From an uncultured Ilyobacter sp. (lineage in GTDB: Bacteria > Fusobacteriota > Fusobacteriia > Fusobacteriales > Fusobacteriaceae), in assembly GCF_963668515.1 (NCBI RefSeq), contig NZ_OY764864.1, positions 434,001-498,000 of the forward strand: a DNA stretch of 64,000 nt, read 5' to 3'. Positions 26,134 to 35,367 of the stretch are shown here, piece after piece. The notes below the pieces were generated by a model. The model saw nothing but the letters and a program-made list of their open reading frames with translations, made no database searches and was not told the DNA's origin. Each line of letters opens with the position of its first letter. Positions within the stretch are counted from its first letter, which is position 1. The position numbers were made by a program, and so were the translations under genes.

Positions 26134-27375
26134 ATGAAATTACTGAAAGCAGTAAGAGGAACAAAAGATATTTTTGGGGAAGAGGCCTTGAAATATAATC
26201 ATATAGTCAACACAGCAAAAGAGATATTTGAAGCTTATGGTTATTCCATGATAAAAATACCTATTTTTGAAGAGACGAACCTTTTTAAAAGAGGTATAGG
26301 CGAGGGAACAGATGTGGTGGAAAAGGAGATGTATACCTTCACTGACAGAGGTGACAGAAGCATAACCCTAAGACCTGAGGGGACGGCCTCTGTGGTAAGA
26401 TCCTATTTAGAACATAAGATATACGGTAAGGAAGAGTTTACGAGATATTATTATACAGGGTCTATGTTTAGATATGAGAGACCTCAGGCTGGAAGGCAGA
26501 GGGAATTTAATCAGCTTGGTATAGAGGCTCTCGGAGAGGGATCTCCTATTTTAGACGCAGAAGTAATAGCCATGAGCTACACTCTCCTAGAAAAGCTAGG
26601 AATTACAGATTTAGAGGTAAATATAAACTCAGTAGGTGGGAATGAATCTAGATCAAAGTACAGAGACACCCTTATAAACTTTTTAATTCCATCAAAAGAT
26701 GAACTTTGCGAAGACTGCAGGGCGAGATATGAAAGAAACCCCCTGAGAGTTTTAGACTGTAAAAATCCAAAATGTAAAGAGATAACTGAAGAGGCTCCTA
26801 GCATAATAGATTCACTGAATCAAGAGGAAAGAGAACACTATGAGTCTGTAAAAAAATATCTTGATATTTTCGGAATCAAATACAGAGAAAATTCGAGACT
26901 CGTGAGAGGACTAGACTATTATTCGAGTACAGTATATGAGGTAATCACAAATAAACTTGGGTCTCAGGGAACGGTCCTAGGGGGAGGAAGATATGACAAC
27001 CTTCTGAAGCAACTAGGAAATAGGGAGATTCCCGCAGTAGGATTTGCTGCTGGAATCGAAAGACTGATGATGCTCCTTGAAGACTACCCGAGAAACAATC
27101 CAGAGGTATTTATTGCATGGCTTGGGGAGGACGAGGCAACTTATGCTTTCGGAGTAGCAAAGGCTCTGAGAGACGCAGGGATCAAAACCTGTATCGAGTT
27201 TTCAAGCAGATCTCTAAAAGCATCTATGAAAAAAGCTGATAAACTAGGAGTGGAGTATGCCATTATCATAGGTGATGAAGAGATGTCCAATGAGAAGATG
27301 GTTCTTAAAAACTTTCAAGAGAGAACACAGGAAACCCTGAGTTTAGAGGATGTTATTAAAAGATTGAAAAAATAG
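26134..27375 (+). CDS. hisS: Histidyl-tRNA synthetase
   Basis: A class II synthetase that charges tRNA-His. 413 residues. Motif 2 is in F-R-Y-E-R-P-Q-A-G-R-Q-R-E-F-N-Q, the HisA signature is L-V-R-G-L-D-Y-Y, motif 3 is G-F-A-A-G-I-E-R-L, and the C-terminal anticodon domain is about 325-413. ATGAGGTGAATCT precedes the ATG. It lies 20 bases after rarA and 34 before aspS; a hisS-aspS pair is common in Gram-positive bacteria. Confidence 0.97.
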   Translation: MKLLKAVRGTKDIFGEEALKYNHIVNTAKEIFEAYGYSMIKIPIFEETNLFKRGIGEGTDVVEKEMYTFTDRGDRSITLRPEGTASVVRSYLEHKIYGKEEFTRYYYTGSMFRYERPQAGRQREFNQLGIEALGEGSPILDAEVIAMSYTLLEKLGITDLEVNINSVGGNESRSKYRDTLINFLIPSKDELCEDCRARYERNPLRVLDCKNPKCKEITEEAPSIIDSLNQEEREHYESVKKYLDIFGIKYRENSRLVRGLDYYSSTVYEVITNKLGSQGTVLGGGRYDNLLKQLGNREIPAVGFAAGIERLMMLLEDYPRNNPEVFIAWLGEDEATYAFGVAKALRDAGIKTCIEFSSRSLKASMKKADKLGVEYAIIIGDEEMSNEKMVLKNFQERTQETLSLEDVIKRLKK

Positions 27376-27409
27376 ATCGAAATAAAACTAGCAGAGGTGA
27401 TTTTTAATA

Positions 27410-29185
27410 ATGATATATAGAACACATAACTTAGGTGAACTGAGAAAAGAGGATATAACTAAAAAAGTTACTCTTTCAGGATGGGTTGCCACAAAAAGAG
27501 ATCTTGGAGGACTTACATTTATTGACCTCAGAGACAGGGAGGGAGTTACACAGATAATATTCAACCCTGAAGAGAATGCTGATCTGGCTGAAAAATCTCA
27601 GAAAATAAGGACAGAGGCTGTAATAAAAATAACAGGTGAAGTGAGAGAGAGATATAGCAAGAACCCCAACATGCCTACGGGAGATATAGAGGTTTTTGTA
27701 GAAGAGTTAGAAATTTTGAATAACTGTGATGTGCTTCCTTTCCAGATATCAGGCGAAGAAAATCTAAGTGAGAATATGAGACTTAAATACAGATATCTTG
27801 ACTTAAGAAAGCCTAAAATGACAAGAAACCTGAAGATGAGACATAAGATGCTCATGGCGATAAGAAACTACATGGACGAAAAAGGGTTTCTAGATGTGGA
27901 CACCCCTATACTGACAAAGTCTACTCCTGAAGGGGCAAGAGATTTCCTTGTACCTAGCAGAACCAACGAGGGGGATTTTTATGCCCTTCCTCAATCACCA
28001 CAATTATTCAAGCAACTTCTCATGATATCTGGAGTGGAGAGGTATTATCAGATCGCAAAATGTTTTAGAGACGAAGATTTGAGGGCAGACAGACAGCCTG
28101 AATTTACTCAGCTTGACATTGAGATGTCTTTTGTAGAGATGGAAGATGTGATCAATGAGATAGAGGGACTGGCAAAGAGAGTATTTCAAGGGGTAACAGA
28201 GGAGTCTGCAGATTATGAATTCCAGAGAATGGAATATGCTGAGGCAATGGAAAGATTTGGTTCTGACAAACCTGATATCAGATTTGCAGTGGAACTCAAG
28301 GAACTTACAGATATAATGAAAAACTGTGGTTTCAAAGCATTTTCAGGAGTTGCTAATTCCGGAGGACTTGTAAAGGCTGTAGTTGCCCCAGGGTCTGCAG
28401 AGAATTTTTCAAGAAAAGTCTTGGGAGAATATGAGGATTATGTAAAGACTTACTTTGGTGCCAAAGGACTGGCATGGATAAAGGTAACAGAAGAGGGGAT
28501 CAACTCTCCAATAGCGAAGTTCTTCTCTGAAGAGGAGACTGCTGCCATACTTGAAAGAACAGGTGCAGTTGCAGGGGATGTAATAATGATACTCGCTGAC
28601 AGGGCAAAAGTAGTCTATGACGGACTGGGAGCCCTCAGATTAAAGCTTGGAAAAGACCTGGGGCTTATCAATAACGACGAGTACAAATTCCTGTGGATAG
28701 TTGATTTCCCTATGTTTGAGTGGAATGAAGAGGAAGAGAGATACAAGGCTCAGCATCACCCTTTTACCTCTATAAAAGCAGAGGATATGGACGCCTTTAT
28801 GGCCGGAGAGATGGACAAGGTGAGAACCAACTCTTACGATCTTGTGCTAAACGGCTCTGAAATCGGAGGAGGTTCAATCAGAATACACAACCCTGAAGTT
28901 CAGGCCAAGGTATTTGAAAGATTGGGACTTTCAGAAGAAGAAGCCCGTGAGAAATTTGGATTCTTTATTGATGCATTTAAATACGGGGCTCCTCCTCATG
29001 GAGGGTTGGCCTTCGGAATTGACAGATGGCTTATGGTGATGCTGAAAGAGAGTTCTATAAGAGACGTTATTCCTTTCCCGAAAACAAACAAGGGACAGTG
29101 TTTAATGACTGAGGCACCTTCTAAAGTAGGAGAGGGACAGCTGGAGGAACTTTACCTGAAAAGTACTTATATTCCCGTTAAGTAA
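27410..29185 (+). CDS. aspS: Aspartyl-tRNA synthetase
   Basis: 591 residues, bacterial type. It has an N-terminal OB fold that reads the anticodon (about 1-105), the class II catalytic core with [16 protein letters not shown] (motif 2), a GAD insertion domain (about 285-420) and motif 3 G-L-A-F-G-I-D-R. Without gatCAB in view I cannot say whether it is discriminating. GCAGAGGTGATTTTTA precedes the ATG. It is the last gene of rarA-hisS-aspS. Confidence 0.97.
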   Translation: MIYRTHNLGELRKEDITKKVTLSGWVATKRDLGGLTFIDLRDREGVTQIIFNPEENADLAEKSQKIRTEAVIKITGEVRERYSKNPNMPTGDIEVFVEELEILNNCDVLPFQISGEENLSENMRLKYRYLDLRKPKMTRNLKMRHKMLMAIRNYMDEKGFLDVDTPILTKSTPEGARDFLVPSRTNEGDFYALPQSPQLFKQLLMISGVERYYQIAKCFRDEDLRADRQPEFTQLDIEMSFVEMEDVINEIEGLAKRVFQGVTEESADYEFQRMEYAEAMERFGSDKPDIRFAVELKELTDIMKNCGFKAFSGVANSGGLVKAVVAPGSAENFSRKVLGEYEDYVKTYFGAKGLAWIKVTEEGINSPIAKFFSEEETAAILERTGAVAGDVIMILADRAKVVYDGLGALRLKLGKDLGLINNDEYKFLWIVDFPMFEWNEEEERYKAQHHPFTSIKAEDMDAFMAGEMDKVRTNSYDLVLNGSEIGGGSIRIHNPEVQAKVFERLGLSEEEAREKFGFFIDAFKYGAPPHGGLAFGIDRWLMVMLKESSIRDVIPFPKTNKGQCLMTEAPSKVGEGQLEELYLKSTYIPVK

Positions 29186-29231
29186 GAGTTTACAGGTACT
29201 GATATTACTGAAATGGATAAAGATTTAACTC

Positions 29232-29260
29232 TTGCAAAATAAATAATAGAGTGATATAAT
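29232..29260 (+). promoter_or_regulatory. Promoter of the structured ncRNA
   Basis: TTGCAA at 29232, a 17-base spacer and perfect TATAAT at 29255. It starts 47 bases after the aspS stop and drives the ncRNA, with expected start near 29267. Confidence 0.8.
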
Positions 29261-29266
29261 TGAGTC

Positions 29267-29510
29267 AAGAAGAGAGGGATACTGGCCTATTTGCTATCTT
29301 TCCTTGATGTTTTGGGCCTAAGGTCGTCAAGGGAGTTGGCGCTGTTCGCGGCACAACAGAAAAGTCACGAGGGTACAACGAACCCCTACGGACCCTGTAT
29401 GTCAGCGTATATCTGACTACCACCTATAAGATATGGCGACCAAAACTATACAGGAGGCGGTAGGCTGGTTACTTTCTTTATGGACTTTAACTATTTAAAG
29501 TCCTTTTTTA
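29267..29510 (+). ncRNA. Structured non-coding RNA with its own promoter and terminator (6S RNA candidate)
   Basis: No frame is open. The ends pair in a long closing stem: GAGGGATACTGGCCTA (from about 29274) with TAGGCTGGTTACTTTC (to about 29477), allowing GU pairs and a two-base internal loop. Inside, GGTCGTC pairs with GGCGACC. Within that are hairpins GTTG-GCGCTG/CGGC-CAAC, GGGT/ACCC and GTCAG/CTGAC. A terminator, GGACTTTAA/TTAAAGTCC plus T-run, closes it at about 29482-29510. A closing stem with a large bubble suits 6S RNA, but the multi-hairpin interior is not a classic 6S rod, so identity is open. It is not tmRNA or RNase P RNA by their known core motifs. Confidence 0.75.
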
Positions 29511-29551
29511 TTTTTTGAAATTTATAGCTACATAAAAGTTGAGGAGGAAAT

Positions 29552-31264
29552 ATGATTTTAATAGAGAAGGAGTTAGGGTCCATATTTGAACAGACCATAA
29601 GAAATATTTATGGTGAACAAGAGATAAGGCCCATAGATATAGAGGCTGCATCTAACGAGAAGTTTGGAGATTTTCAGACAAACTTTGCCATGGTAAATGC
29701 CAAGGTTCTCAAAAGTAATCCTAGAGCCATAGCAGAAAATGTAGTTAACAACCTTGTAGAAAACAATGTAATCGAAAAAATAGAGGTTGCAGGTCCAGGG
29801 TTCATAAATATATTTTTAAAAGAGGAGTATCTCGGAGACAGGGTAAGAAAAATATCCACTGAAAAATACGACCTGTCATTTTTAGACACTCACGGGGACG
29901 TAATAATCGATTATTCATCTCCTAACATAGCCAAAAGAATGCATATAGGACACTTGAGATCTACCATTATAGGTGATGCTATAAAGAGAATATATAGATA
30001 CCTAGGCTACAATGTAGTAGCAGACAATCATATAGGGGACTGGGGGACCCAGTTTGGAAAACTAATTATAGGATATAGAAACTGGCTGGACAGGGAAGCT
30101 TACAAAGCTAATCCCATAGAGGAATTAGAAAGAGTGTATGTTGAATTTTCTAAAAATGCAGAGGAAAATCCGGAACTTGAAGATCAGGCCAGGGGAGAGC
30201 TTAGAAAACTTCATGAGGGAGACGAGGAAAACTACGCATTATGGCAGGAATTCATCAAGGTGTCCTTAGATGAGTATAATAAAGTTTACGGTAGATTAGG
30301 TGTAGACTTTGATACTTATTACGGTGAGTCTTATTATCATGACATGATGCCAGCTGTTGTAGAGGAACTTCTAGAGAAAAACATAGCCAGGGAAGATGAC
30401 GGGGCAAATGTTGTATTTTTTGAAGAAAAGGACAAGCTGCACCCGTGTATAGTCCAAAAGAAAGACGGAGCATTTCTTTATGCAACTTCTGATATCGCAA
30501 CTGTAAAATTCAGAAAAGAAAATTATGATGTAAATCAGATTATATATGTAACTGACGAGAGACAGCAGGATCACTTCAGGCAGTTTTTCAAGATAACAGA
30601 TATGCTAGGATGGGAAGTTAAAAAGAGTCATGTTTGGTTTGGAATAATGAGGTTCGCTGAAGGAATATTCTCTTCTAGAAAGGGTAATGTAATAAGACTA
30701 GAGCAACTTCTAGACGAGGGGAAGAAGAAAGCCCTAGAAGTTGTAGAGGAAAAGAATCCTACTCTTTCCCCAGAGGAGAAGGCGAATATATCTGAAGTTG
30801 TGGGTATAGGGGCTATAAAGTATGCAGATTTGTCTCAAAACAGACAGAGCCCGGTTATATTTGAATGGGATAAAATTTTAAGTTTTGAAGGAAACACCGC
30901 TCCTTATCTTCAGTATTCTTACGCAAGAATACAGTCTATCTTGAGAAAAGGTGCAGAAAACAGCAAGGTTTTAAAGGATGATTCTAAAATAATTTTGAAA
31001 GAATCAGCAGAAAGATCTCTAATTCTTTATATGAGTCTTTTCCCTAAGACGGTAATGAAGGCTGCAGAGTCTTTTAGACCCAACCTAGTTGCCGACTATC
31101 TTTTTGAGCTTTCAAGAAGATTCAACACATTTTACAATTCATGCCCGATATTAAACCAGGAAGATGAGATCTTATATTCAAGACTTCTTATCGCAGACAG
31201 AACAGCAAAAGTTCTAAAAGAGGGATTAGACCTTTTAGGAATAGGCACTGTAGACAGAATGTAA
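29552..31264 (+). CDS. argS: Arginyl-tRNA synthetase
   Basis: A class I synthetase that charges tRNA-Arg. 570 residues. The N-terminal Add-1 domain is about 1-95, the HIGH motif is H-I-G-H-L-R-S-T, the KMSKS-like segment reads S-S-R-K-G-N-V, and a DALR anticodon domain follows (about 450-570). TTGAGGAGGAAAT precedes the ATG. It is separated from aspS by the ncRNA gene and ends at a terminator. Confidence 0.97.
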   Translation: MILIEKELGSIFEQTIRNIYGEQEIRPIDIEAASNEKFGDFQTNFAMVNAKVLKSNPRAIAENVVNNLVENNVIEKIEVAGPGFINIFLKEEYLGDRVRKISTEKYDLSFLDTHGDVIIDYSSPNIAKRMHIGHLRSTIIGDAIKRIYRYLGYNVVADNHIGDWGTQFGKLIIGYRNWLDREAYKANPIEELERVYVEFSKNAEENPELEDQARGELRKLHEGDEENYALWQEFIKVSLDEYNKVYGRLGVDFDTYYGESYYHDMMPAVVEELLEKNIAREDDGANVVFFEEKDKLHPCIVQKKDGAFLYATSDIATVKFRKENYDVNQIIYVTDERQQDHFRQFFKITDMLGWEVKKSHVWFGIMRFAEGIFSSRKGNVIRLEQLLDEGKKKALEVVEEKNPTLSPEEKANISEVVGIGAIKYADLSQNRQSPVIFEWDKILSFEGNTAPYLQYSYARIQSILRKGAENSKVLKDDSKIILKESAERSLILYMSLFPKTVMKAAESFRPNLVADYLFELSRRFNTFYNSCPILNQEDEILYSRLLIADRTAKVLKEGLDLLGIGTVDRM

Positions 31265-31268
31265 TTTT

Positions 31269-31305
31269 AAAAAAGAGGGATATAAAATTATCCCTCTTTT
31301 TGTGT
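31269..31305 (+). terminator. Terminator of argS
   Basis: AAAAGAGGGATA and TATCCCTCTTTTT form a perfect stem with a T-rich tail. Confidence 0.93.
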
Positions 31306-31320
31306 GTTTTTTTAAGATGT

Positions 31321-32226
31321 GGATAAATTACTGAATTTATCTTAATATCAGAATCAAAAGATTTTGTCACGAATGAACACCAATAAAAGATAGGGAAATT
31401 AACACGAATAAGGACAAAAGCTTTTGGTCACAGAGAAAAGAAGAGAGTATCACGGAGGAGAGCGATATTAAAGTCAAAAGATTTTATCACAAATGGACAC
31501 TAATAAAAGATAGGGAAATTAACACGAATAAGGAAAAAAGCTTTTGGTCACAGAGAAAAGAAGAGAGTATCACGGAGGAGAGCGATATTAAAGTCAAAAG
31601 ATTTTATCACAAATGGACACTAATAAAAGATAGGGAAATTAACACGAATAAGGAAAAAAGCTTTTGGCCACAGAGAAAAGAAGAGAGTATCATGGAGGAG
31701 AGCGATATTAAAGTCAAAAGATTTTATCACGAATGGACACTAATAAAAGATAGGGAAATTAACACGAATAAGGACAAAAGCTTTTGGTCACAGAGAAAAG
31801 AAGAGAGTATCACGGAGGAGAGCGATATTAAAGTCAAAAGATTTTATCACGAATGAACACCAATAAAAGATAGGGAAATTAACACGAATAATAAAAAAAC
31901 CTTTTGGTCACAGAGGACGCAGAGAAAAAGAGGGAATTTCACAGAGTGAAAATAAAAATCTTTTAATTTTCAGACTGTTTTCCCCTTTAAAAAATGCCGT
32001 TAAGAAATCATCTTGTGAAATCCACTTTCATTGAAATAAGGAGGTTTACCGACTATATTTCAATAGAAAGTTAGTTCAGAAGTGATTTGACTTAGAAAAT
32101 AATGAGTGGAACGAGTATATTTTCTAGTTCTTGTAAAATTTATTTTTACAAGTTTCATTAATTTTAATTAGGGGTGCCTTTTCTTTGGTTACTTTCTTTG
32201 GGCAAGCAAAGAAAGTAACACAGGTT
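31321..32226 (-). repeat. Modular intergenic element, copy 7, with five 120-bp tandem units
   Basis: Five copies of a unit of exactly 120 bases start (as TAATAAAAGATAGGG or CAATAAAAGATAGGG) at 31381, 31501, 31621, 31741 and 31861. They differ at only a few positions. The variant hairpin module follows (about 31970-32226), ending with stem CTTGTAAAA/TTTTACAAG (32130-32152) and the perfect 13-bp stem GTTACTTTCTTTG/CAAAGAAAGTAAC near 32188-32219. The terminal inverted repeats are mostly lost. With constant 120-base units and no spacer/repeat alternation, it is not a CRISPR. Confidence 0.92.
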
Positions 32227-32291
32227 TTCGGAGAAATTCAATAATTCCTTTGAAATTTGTATCACCCATAAAAATTAACATGATAATTTAT

Positions 32292-32320
32292 TTGAAGTAG
32301 AACCGTCTATCTGTTAAAAT
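32292..32320 (+). promoter_or_regulatory. Promoter of rapZ-uvrC
   Basis: TTGAAG at 32292, a 17-base spacer and TAAAAT at 32315, 29 bases before the rapZ start codon. Confidence 0.65.
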
Positions 32321-32348
32321 CTAAGTAGATATAAAGGGGTGGAAGATA

Positions 32349-33221
32349 ATGAAAAATATTCAGTTAATAATAATAAGCGGACTAAGTGGAGCGGGAAAGA
32401 CTTCCGCTATTAATTCCTTTGAAGATATGGGATATTTTACAATAGACAATGTCCCGTGCAGTATGGGGAATGTACTTTTGAAAGCCATAAAAAACGGTGA
32501 TATGGACAAAAAGAAACTCTGTATGGGGATAGATGCCAGATCCTTTGAAAATGTAGATGAATTTAGTTCTTTGCTAGATGAGGTAGAAGCTTCTGCTATC
32601 GACTACAGGCTGATATTTTTAGAATCAAAGGTGGAGGTTATCCTAAACAGGTATAATCTCACCAGAAGAAAACATCCCATAGAAGCCAAAACAATTTTGG
32701 ATAGTATAATCAAAGAGAGAAGTGCAATGGGCGACATAAGAAAGAGAGCTTCCCTGATATTAGACACAAGTTCTCTGAAGCCAAGGGATATAGGACTGAA
32801 GCTAAAAAAACTCCTTTTTGACAGGAAAGATGAGGAGATAACGGTGCATTTTCAGTCCTTTGGATTTAAGTATGGGACACCTATAGATCTAGACCTCATG
32901 TTTGATGTGAGGTTCCTAAAGAATCCATATTATCTAGAGGAGTTGAGGGATAAAACCGGTAATGACAAAGAGGTGTCAGAATATGTAATGGGATTTCAGG
33001 AGTCACAGGAGTTTTTTGAAAAACTTGTGGATATGCTGGAGTTTCTCATACCTAAATTTATAACTGAAGGGAAGAGCCATCTCTCTATAGGGGTTGGCTG
33101 CAGCGGAGGAAGACACAGGTCGGTTACCTATATAAATCTTTTAAAGAAGTATTTTTCTGGGAGAAGTGATATCCGAGTGGTCACAAGTCACAGAGAGGAA
33201 GAGAGGGGGCACTGGCTCTGA
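32349..33221 (+). CDS. rapZ: RNase adapter / nucleotide-binding protein RapZ (YvcJ family)
   Basis: 290 residues. The N-terminal P-loop domain has Walker A G-L-S-G-A-G-K-T-S and the F-L-E-S-K...R-R-K-H-P segment. The C-terminal domain has G-V-G-C-S-G-G-R-H-R-S, the family signature for phosphosugar/RNA binding. In E. coli the protein controls glmS mRNA turnover; in Gram-positives YvcJ has a different role, so the exact job here is uncertain. uvrC starts four bases after the stop, which implies coupling. The yvcK and whiA neighbours common elsewhere are absent. Confidence 0.93.
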   Translation: MKNIQLIIISGLSGAGKTSAINSFEDMGYFTIDNVPCSMGNVLLKAIKNGDMDKKKLCMGIDARSFENVDEFSSLLDEVEASAIDYRLIFLESKVEVILNRYNLTRRKHPIEAKTILDSIIKERSAMGDIRKRASLILDTSSLKPRDIGLKLKKLLFDRKDEEITVHFQSFGFKYGTPIDLDLMFDVRFLKNPYYLEELRDKTGNDKEVSEYVMGFQESQEFFEKLVDMLEFLIPKFITEGKSHLSIGVGCSGGRHRSVTYINLLKKYFSGRSDIRVVTSHREEERGHWL

Positions 33222-33224
33222 TAT

Positions 33225-35027
33225 ATGGATATAAAGAAAATAGATATTCCTGAAAATCCAGGTGTATACCTTATGAAAAAGGGCGATAAAGTAATATATG
33301 TGGGGAAGGCCAAGAATCTGAAAAAAAGGGTATCCTCCTATTTTAACAGGGAACATATAGATGAAAAGACAAGGGAACTTGTCAAAAATATAGAAAGTCT
33401 GGATTTTATAATATGCAACAGTGAGCTAGATGCACTGGTTCTCGAAAATAATCTAATAAAAAAATATTCTCCAAAATATAATATAAGTCTTAAGGACGAG
33501 AAAACCTATCCCTATATTAAGTTTACAAAGGAAGATTATCCAAAAATAACAATTATAAGGACTACCAAGTCTTTAGATACAGAAAGTGGATATTATTTCG
33601 GGCCCTATCCCTATGGATGCAGAAATCTAAAAAAAACATTAATAAAGATCTTTAAAATAAGGGACTGTAAGAGGGATATGGCAAAAAAATATGACAGACC
33701 CTGTCTAAAATACTTTATGAACCTCTGCACCGGCCCCTGTGTGTATAAAGAGGTAATAGATGAGTACAGAGAAAACGTAGAAAATGCAAAAAAACTCCTG
33801 AAAGGAAGAGGCAGAGAGGTGATAGCACACCAGAGGGAAAAGATGGAGGCAGCTTCCCAGGAACTTAGATTTGAAGAGGCGATCCTTTACAGAAATCAGC
33901 TGAAAGAGCTAGAAAATGCAGAAAAAAGCCAGGTAGCAGAATATGAAAAAGCGGTGGATGAGGATTTATTTGTATTTTCCATAGAGGGAGAGAGGCTTTT
34001 CCTGTGTGTTTTAAATATGAGAGATGGTAAGATACTTGAAAAAAAATCTTCAGGGACAGACCTCAAGGGTAAGGTCTTTGACAATCTTTTTCAAGATGTT
34101 GTGACTGACTATTATTCTAAACATTCAATCCCGAAGAATATAGTATTTCAGAAGGATAATGAGGAAAGTGGTGAAATAGTAGGTGAATGGCTGACTTTGA
34201 AATCTGGAAAAAAAATTGAACTTTATTTTCCCAAGGTGAAAAGCCGAAGAATGGACTTGTTGGATATGGCCCTCTTAAACTTGAACAGGGATATAGAGAG
34301 TTACTTTACAAAGAAAAATGTCCTTGAGGCAGGCTTAATGAGTCTATATTCCATATTGGAGCTTAAAAAAATTCCAAGAAGGATAGAGTGTTTTGATATA
34401 TCCAATATTCAAGGTAAGGACGCCGTAGCCTCTATGTCGGTGGCCATAGAGGGAAAACTTTCAAAGAAAGATTACAGGAAATTTAAGATCAACAGCAAGG
34501 ATACTCCAGATGATTTTCAGATGATGAGAGAGGTGGCAGAGAGGCGCTACTCTAAGCTTAAAGAACATGAACTTCCAGATCTTATACTTATTGACGGTGG
34601 TCTAGGGCAACTGGGGTCAGTTGGAAATATACTTAAAAAATTGAAAAAGTCTGAATTTTTAGATATAATAAGTATTGCCAAAAGAGAAGAGGAGATTTTT
34701 AAACTGGGTGAAACTACCCCCTATATATTTCCAAAAAGCGAAGAGTCCCTGAAAATACTCCAAAGGCTGAGAGACGAGGCACATCGATTCGGGGTGACCT
34801 ACCACAGGAAACTGAGGAGTAAAAGGGTGATATCTAGCGAACTAGACGGTATAGAGGGGATCGGCCCTAAAAGAAAAGAGGCTCTTTTGAAAAAATTTGG
34901 ATCAGTTTCAGGTATAAAAAAAGCTGGTGAGGATGAACTTTGCACTGTTCTTTCAGAAACACTGGCAAAACGTGTAATCAGGGAGTTGAAGGACAATGGG
35001 GAAAAAAAGGATACTGGTAATAGATGA
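33225..35027 (+). CDS. uvrC: Excinuclease ABC subunit C
   Basis: The nuclease that makes both incisions in nucleotide excision repair. 600 residues. It has an N-terminal GIY-YIG domain (P-G-V-Y-L-M...V-I-Y-V-G-K-A-K-N-L), a UVR segment (about 200-235) that binds UvrB, and the RNase H-like C-terminal nuclease with E-C-F-D-I-S-N-I-Q-G and I-D-G-G-L-G-Q. Tandem helix-hairpin-helix motifs (about 545-595) end it. The start ATG lacks a clear ribosome site, consistent with coupling to rapZ. Its 3' end overlaps the next gene by 32 bases. Confidence 0.97.
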   Translation: MDIKKIDIPENPGVYLMKKGDKVIYVGKAKNLKKRVSSYFNREHIDEKTRELVKNIESLDFIICNSELDALVLENNLIKKYSPKYNISLKDEKTYPYIKFTKEDYPKITIIRTTKSLDTESGYYFGPYPYGCRNLKKTLIKIFKIRDCKRDMAKKYDRPCLKYFMNLCTGPCVYKEVIDEYRENVENAKKLLKGRGREVIAHQREKMEAASQELRFEEAILYRNQLKELENAEKSQVAEYEKAVDEDLFVFSIEGERLFLCVLNMRDGKILEKKSSGTDLKGKVFDNLFQDVVTDYYSKHSIPKNIVFQKDNEESGEIVGEWLTLKSGKKIELYFPKVKSRRMDLLDMALLNLNRDIESYFTKKNVLEAGLMSLYSILELKKIPRRIECFDISNIQGKDAVASMSVAIEGKLSKKDYRKFKINSKDTPDDFQMMREVAERRYSKLKEHELPDLILIDGGLGQLGSVGNILKKLKKSEFLDIISIAKREEEIFKLGETTPYIFPKSEESLKILQRLRDEAHRFGVTYHRKLRSKRVISSELDGIEGIGPKRKEALLKKFGSVSGIKKAGEDELCTVLSETLAKRVIRELKDNGEKKDTGNR

Positions 35028-35358
35028 TGAGGAAAGTATAAGATTTCTTCTAAAGGAAGTTATAGAGGATCTGGGTTATCACTGTCTTGAGGCAGAGAGT
35101 GCTATAATTGGCATTGAGATTGTAGCATCTGAAAATCCCGATCTTATTATTTTGGATATACAGATGCCGCAAATGAATGGACTTGAAGCAATTCAGAAGA
35201 TCAGAAAAATAAATGAAAAAGTTCCAATTTTTATGCTAAGTGCCTTTAGTCATATGGAAAATGTCATTGAAAACATGGGTGTAGATGTACAGGAGTTTAT
35301 TCCGAAACCTTTTGATATAGACTATCTTAGTAAGAGAATAACAGAGGAAATGGGGTAA
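34996..35358 (+). CDS. Stand-alone response regulator receiver protein
   Basis: A CheY-sized protein of 120 residues, a receiver domain only. The acidic pair is D10-D11, the phosphorylation site D54 (L-D-I-Q-M-P), the switch residue S82 and the conserved lysine K104 (P-K-P-F). There is no output domain, so it must act through a partner. It starts inside uvrC (32-base overlap in another frame) and is followed after nine bases by a lipoprotein gene and then a PP2C phosphatase. No histidine kinase is in the window. A role in switching the phosphatase is a guess from position. Confidence 0.9.
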   Translation: MGKKRILVIDDEESIRFLLKEVIEDLGYHCLEAESAIIGIEIVASENPDLIILDIQMPQMNGLEAIQKIRKINEKVPIFMLSAFSHMENVIENMGVDVQEFIPKPFDIDYLSKRITEEMG

Positions 35359-35367
35359 GGGGGCAAA

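Noticed and set aside
29267..29510. T-box or other riboswitch controlling argS
   Set aside because: The region has no T-box core, and its own terminator and promoter suggest an independent RNA. A gap to argS remains after the terminator, so a leader role is less likely but not excluded.
31381..31900. Regular repeats that might be a CRISPR array
   Set aside because: The whole 120-base unit repeats, with no alternation of short repeats and unique spacers, and no cas gene is present.
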